Source: Synergistaceae bacterium
Lineage (GTDB): Bacteria; Synergistota; Synergistia; Synergistales; Aminobacteriaceae
Direction: 5' to 3'
NCBI GenBank assembly: GCA_017449415.1
Contig: JAFSJO010000112.1
Span: 1-37,539, forward strand
Length of the DNA: 37,539 bases
Every line of letters begins with the position of its first letter. Position 1 is the stretch's first letter. Below, in pieces: positions 34,474 to 37,539 of this stretch. The notes below the pieces were generated by a model. The model ran no database searches and had not been told where the DNA came from. It saw nothing but the letters and a program-made list of their open reading frames with translations. The position numbers and the translations under genes are program-made.

Positions 34474-35064
34474 ATGACTTCTGAACGAGACAAGATGACC
34501 CGAGGAGAGTTGTATAACCCAAACGATCCCGAGCTTGTGGCACTGCGTCATAAAGCTCACCGGCTGTGTACGCAGTTCAATCAGACATTCGAGACCGACG
34601 AAGCTACGCGCTGTGCGATCCTGCGGGAGCTGTTGGCGGACTTCGACGAGAACGAAATTTATTTCCAAGGGCCAATATATTTCGACTACGGCGTGAATAC
34701 GTTCATCGGGAAAAATTTCTACGCCAACTTCAACACGACAATACTCGATGTATGCCCGGTTACGATTGGAAGCAACGTCATGTTAGGGACGGGAGTGTCG
34801 CTCCTCACGCCCGTTCACCCGCTGAGGTTCGAGGAGCGCAACGGACAAGTCGACGCTGACGGAAATTTCCAAATCCTTGAATACGCCAAGCCGATAGTGA
34901 TCGGGGACAACTGCTGGCTAGCCTCGAATGTTACGGTGGTCGGAGGCGTTACGATAGGCGCGGGGAGCGTCATAGGAGCCGGGAGCGTCGTTACTCGCGA
35001 CATACCCCCGAACACCTTCGCGGCTGGCAACCCCTGCAAGGTCATCAAAGAGATCAGGAATTAG
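34474..35064 (+). CDS. Maltose/galactoside O-acetyltransferase family protein
   Basis: The protein has 196 residues from ATG 34474, behind GGAGGATAAT; an in-frame upstream start at 34327 lacks a ribosome binding site. It transfers acetyl from acetyl-CoA to a sugar or related acceptor in the cytoplasm. The Maa/NodL/LacA layout is clear: helical start MTRGELYNPNDPELVALRHK, then YGVNTFIGKNFYANFNTTILD, the catalytic-His region LLTPVHPL, and left-handed hexapeptide repeats PIVIGDNCWLASNVTVVGGV and TIGAGSVIGAGSVVTRDIPP. Length matches LacA/Maa. It is transcribed alone. Confidence 0.93.
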   Translation: MTSERDKMTRGELYNPNDPELVALRHKAHRLCTQFNQTFETDEATRCAILRELLADFDENEIYFQGPIYFDYGVNTFIGKNFYANFNTTILDVCPVTIGSNVMLGTGVSLLTPVHPLRFEERNGQVDADGNFQILEYAKPIVIGDNCWLASNVTVVGGVTIGAGSVIGAGSVVTRDIPPNTFAAGNPCKVIKEIRN

Positions 35065-35143
35065 TCGTTTGTGAAGTGTGATAGAATAGGGGCAGTGGTG
35101 AGGGAGCTAACTAGACCCCTAAGTTTAGAATTTGCGCCGGTAC

Positions 35144-35278
35144 TTAGTTACCGAGCCTGTCCCAAAGTAGCAGGACAATTCTCAGAAACCAATAGACAGC
35201 AGCGACGAAGACATCAATCCTGGGGAGGAAAGAGCGTCGCTGTTTCTTTTTGGCGCGTTTAGCCTTTTTGTCAGCCAT
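35144..35278 (-). CDS. 44-residue basic single-pass membrane protein
   Basis: The frame starts at ATG 35276-35278, 9 bases after GAGG, and ends with TAA at 35144-35146. The first 15 residues are very basic (MADKKAKRAKKKQRR). A hydrophobic helix RIDVFVAAVYWFLRIVLLLW then ends in DRLGN. The charge pattern suggests the N-terminus stays in the cytoplasm or binds a nucleic acid or membrane surface. A promoter-like TTGCCG/TATAAT and a structured leader precede it. The frame stays open upstream to the ispG stop, so a longer product is formally possible. I do not recognise the family. Confidence 0.55.
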   Translation of the reverse strand: MADKKAKRAKKKQRRSFLPRIDVFVAAVYWFLRIVLLLWDRLGN

Positions 35279-35358
35279 GAAATTTCGCCTCAATTCCGCA
35301 GGGACGGCTCCCCGTCTGACCGATGAGCCCTGCTTCTCACCCGGGGCTCCCTCGTGAG
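35279..35358 (-). promoter_or_regulatory. GC-rich structured leader between ispG and the small protein
   Basis: Reading leftward, CTCAC pairs with GTGAG (GGG and CCC inside), then GCAGGG pairs with CCCTGC around an inner ACGG-GGAG-CCGT hairpin. A competing stem GAGCCC/GGGCTC uses bases of both, so the two foldings exclude each other. This looks like a leader with alternative structures or a cis-regulatory RNA. It matches no riboswitch class I know. Confidence 0.4.
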
Positions 35359-35362
35359 GACG

Positions 35363-35392
35363 ATTATATCATTCAGAAAAGAACTTCGGCAA
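35363..35392 (-). promoter_or_regulatory. Putative promoter overlapping the ispG stop codon
   Basis: On the minus strand TTGCCG (35387-35392) and TATAAT (35363-35368) are 18 bases apart. TATAAT directly follows the ispG TGA. Transcription would start near 35356, just before the first leader stem. Confidence 0.5.
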
Positions 35393-36409
35393 AACTTCCT
35401 CTAGCTCCTCGAATTTATATTCGCCGACCGACTGCCCCTCACGGAACAAGACAGCTCCGCCGGGCGTGCCTGCAATTCCGTATCTAGCGTGGCGAGCTTC
35501 CTTGGGGCCGTTGACCTCGCAACCCATCACAGCAACAGAGACACCGTCGGGGAGATTCTTTAACAGAGGCTCAACAACCTTCACGAGCTTCATCACGTCA
35601 GCGCGCCGCCGTCCGCATGTCGGACACGAAATCAAATTCACGCCCCGCGTTCGGAGTTCGAGAGCTTTCAATATCTCGTAGCCGACTCTTACTTCGCGCT
35701 CAGGTTCGTCGGTCAGTGAGACCCTCAGCGTGTCGCCGATGCCTTTCAACAGCAAGTTCGAGATACACGCCGTGCCTTTGACGATGCCGCCGTCGCCGGG
35801 TCCTGCCTCAGTCAGTCCAATGTGCATGGGGAAATCTGGATAGTGTCTTGCGATAAGCTCGTTGGCTCTGACGCACTCGGGGACGCTCGATGACTTGGCC
35901 GACAGGATCAAATTCTCGAAGCCCTGCCCGAGCAACAGCTCAGCTTGTTCACGCACCGCGATATAGAGAGCTTCCGCGCGGTCGCCTTTGGCCTCGTTGA
36001 GCTGGTTGAGAGATAGCGAGCCGCCGTTAGCTCCGATACGAATGACAACGCCAAGAGCTTTCGCCGTCGTGATGACATCGTTGAGCCTGTTCAGCGGCAT
36101 GTTGCCGGGGTTGATGCGGATTGCACGACAGCCGGCCTCCATTGCCAAGATCGCTAACGCCGGATCGAAATGAATGTCCGCCATGATCGTCAGCTTCGTG
36201 TTCGCGACCAAATATTTCAAGTCGGGCGCAAATTTCGAGTCAGGCAGAGCCGCCCTCGCCATCTCACAGCCGCAAGCCATGAGCCGTTCACACTGAGCCA
36301 AAATCTCTTCGTGCTTGTCGAGCGACACTTTCAACATGCTCTCGACACGTACAGGAGCGTCGCCGCCGATAGTCAAGCCGTTAATATTCACTTGTCTTTT
36401 GCTGTTCAT
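35369..36409 (-). CDS. ispG: 4-hydroxy-3-methylbut-2-enyl diphosphate synthase
   Basis: The protein has 346 residues. It converts MEcPP to HMBPP in the non-mevalonate isoprenoid pathway, using a 4Fe-4S cluster and ferredoxin or flavodoxin. It has MADIHFDPALA and IRINPGNM in the TIM barrel, GLTEAGPGDGGIVKGT, and the cluster Cys in ISCPTCGRRRADV plus VMGCEVNGPKEA. Length matches the bacterial short form. No good ribosome binding site precedes its ATG; a heptamer repeat tract lies in the 64-base gap after rseP. Its place behind rseP matches the common dxr-rseP-ispG order. Confidence 0.95.
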   Translation of the reverse strand: MNSKRQVNINGLTIGGDAPVRVESMLKVSLDKHEEILAQCERLMACGCEMARAALPDSKFAPDLKYLVANTKLTIMADIHFDPALAILAMEAGCRAIRINPGNMPLNRLNDVITTAKALGVVIRIGANGGSLSLNQLNEAKGDRAEALYIAVREQAELLLGQGFENLILSAKSSSVPECVRANELIARHYPDFPMHIGLTEAGPGDGGIVKGTACISNLLLKGIGDTLRVSLTDEPEREVRVGYEILKALELRTRGVNLISCPTCGRRRADVMKLVKVVEPLLKNLPDGVSVAVMGCEVNGPKEARHARYGIAGTPGGAVLFREGQSVGEYKFEELEEVLPKFFSE

Positions 36410-36415
36410 GTTTGC

Positions 36416-36470
36416 AGTGAGGGGTTAGGAGTTGAAATTCCTAATTCCTAATCCCTAATTCCTAATCCTT
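36416..36470. repeat. TTCCTAA heptamer tandem with inverted TTAGGAG copy
   Basis: TTCCTAA occurs at 36438-36444, 36445-36451 and 36459-36465, with TCCCTAA at 36452-36458. Upstream, GTTAGGAGTT is an inverted copy, so TTAGGA can pair with TCCTAA. On the transcribed strand the unit TTAGGAA resembles repeated Shine-Dalgarno-like words. Confidence 0.7.
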
Positions 36471-36473
36471 TCT

Positions 36474-37523
36474 CTAATGTGTGAAGAATAAATTGTAAAC
36501 GTCTTTGCAAGTAATCAAAATCATCAGCGAGATCAAGATCGCGAAGCCCGCCGTGTGTATCCAGCCCTCGACCCGGTCAGGGAGCCTGCGTCTGAATATC
36601 ATCTCCAACATCACGAAGAGCAGCCGTCCGCCGTCGAGCGCAGGTATCGGGAACAGGTTCATCACTCCCAAATTGAGCGCGATTATCGCAATGAACGTTA
36701 TGAAGTCCCAAAATCCCGAGCGGATCGCCTTGCCCGACATCGACGCTATCCCGACCGGCCCGGTTACGTCAGCCTCCTGCCGCTGCGTGATGAGTTCGTA
36801 AAAGCCGCGGATCATCATCTCCGTCATCTTGTACGTGTAGCCCAGCGAGCTTCTTATCGCCCTCACAGCTCCGTAGCGCGTGTACGCGGGGGCAACTCCG
36901 AGCATCGGCCGGCCGTATTCTTCGTTGTTGGGAATGTTGAGGGTAAAGCTCAGAAGCTCCGAGCCACGCTTGACCTCGATAGTTACGGGTTCGTTGTTGA
37001 GGCTCTTGCCCCGGATCTTCTCGGAAATCTCGCGCCACCTTAAAACTTTCTCGCCGTTGATTGTCTGAACTTCGTCGCCGACCTTCAAGCCCGCAAGCTC
37101 CGACGGAAAGCCCGGCATGATCTCGCCGATCTTCGTGCTGTCCATGTCGACGACACCCTGACCCCACAGGAACAGAGCCATCAGCAGCACCGCGAGGATC
37201 ACATTAAACAGCGAGCCGTTGAGCAAAATCAAAAATCTCTTCCAAGCCGCCTGCTCATTGAAGCCCTTGCCGGGGATAACCTCCTCGCCCTCGTCCTCCT
37301 CGTCCATGCCCGCGAGCCTGCAGAAGCCTCCGATCGGGAACAATCTCCACGACCACAGCATGTTCGTTTCTTTGTTGCGGTGTTGGAGGATCGCCGGCCC
37401 CATTCCAAACGCGAACTCGTGAACCTGAACGCCCAAAATTTTTGCGGTTATGTAGTGCCCGAACTCGTGAACGACTACACACACCGCTATGACTATCACG
37501 AAAGCTATTAAACTCGTCAGCAA
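36474..37523 (-). CDS. rseP: Site-2 membrane metalloprotease RseP (M50)
   Basis: The protein has 349 residues from TTG 37523, 10 bases after GGAGAG at the right edge, so the gene is complete. Zinc motif HEFGH is at residues 19-23 in the first helix. A single PDZ domain follows (VGDEVQTINGEKVLRWREI), then MNLFPIPALDGGRL in a later helix with the third metal ligand. It cuts transmembrane regulators such as anti-sigma factors inside the membrane. It has one PDZ where E. coli has two. dxr probably lies just outside the window. The stop is TAG. Confidence 0.95.
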   Translation of the reverse strand: MLTSLIAFVIVIAVCVVVHEFGHYITAKILGVQVHEFAFGMGPAILQHRNKETNMLWSWRLFPIGGFCRLAGMDEEDEGEEVIPGKGFNEQAAWKRFLILLNGSLFNVILAVLLMALFLWGQGVVDMDSTKIGEIMPGFPSELAGLKVGDEVQTINGEKVLRWREISEKIRGKSLNNEPVTIEVKRGSELLSFTLNIPNNEEYGRPMLGVAPAYTRYGAVRAIRSSLGYTYKMTEMMIRGFYELITQRQEADVTGPVGIASMSGKAIRSGFWDFITFIAIIALNLGVMNLFPIPALDGGRLLFVMLEMIFRRRLPDRVEGWIHTAGFAILISLMILITCKDVYNLFFTH

Positions 37524-37539
37524 AATATTTCGTCTCTCC

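Noticed and set aside
35065-35360. SRP RNA, 6S RNA or tmRNA in the spacer before ispG
   Set aside because: The conserved GGTCAGGTCCGGAAGGAAGC-like SRP core and the tmRNA tRNA-like ends are absent; a leader plus small ORF explains the stems.
36438-36465. CRISPR-like array
   Set aside because: The units are seven bases in direct tandem without spacers.

Overview
The window most likely comes from a Synergistota (Synergistetes) genome. Two subtilisin-like proteases end in a GGGGGGC / hydrophobic / basic tail of the Synergist-CTERM type. Around them lie a one-chain pyruvate:ferredoxin oxidoreductase, a short YidC without a periplasmic domain, pseudopilins, and dense, overlapping operons of moderate GC content. 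Species cannot be named from the sequence alone. The first 1.3 kb is AT-rich and decayed: an unrecognised reading frame runs off the left edge, a 3' gene fragment follows, and then a 5'-truncated IS5-family (IS427-like) transposase with a nonsense codon, a frame change and a lost catalytic Asp. 

From 1.3 to 5.4 kb is a polar amino-acid ABC importer of two genes. One is a 988-residue fusion of three substrate-binding units to a permease, with the lobes in an unusual order. The other is an ATPase with an extra C-terminal domain. A tRNA-Ala(CGC) and two tandem exported S8 proteases follow on the minus strand (5.4-8.7 kb). Next come a small Zn-ribbon protein, two tandem acyl-CoA ligases and a divergent PFOR gene (8.8-16.2 kb). 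Two pseudopilin genes, argH and a MntA/HepT toxin-antitoxin pair read rightward to 19.6 kb. A parvulin-type foldase gene faces them. 

At 20.6-21.4 kb a small membrane protein overlaps a CPBP-type intramembrane glutamic protease, a plausible sorting enzyme for the Synergist-CTERM proteases. The conserved rpmH-rnpA-yidD-yidC-jag block follows, then rapZ-yvcK with an orphan citX fused on by ATGA overlaps (23.9-26.4 kb). 

From 34.3 kb leftward to 26.4 kb runs a tightly packed minus-strand gene train: GntP-type permease, a lobe-permuted binding protein, phosphohexomutase, trmB, rsmD, MATE, coaD and an exported protein. trmB carries an in-frame TAG, followed by 78 further sense codons that end by overlapping rsmD. 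A sugar O-acetyltransferase reads rightward at 34.5 kb. The right end holds rseP and ispG on the minus strand. Behind ispG is an independent-looking promoter, a structured GC-rich leader and a 44-residue basic membrane protein. 

The observations most worth following are the shared lobe-permuted binding-protein architecture of two unlinked genes, the ABC ATPase tail, the CPBP/Synergist-CTERM pairing, the trmB amber codon, the structured leader with its small protein, and two families of short intergenic repeats.
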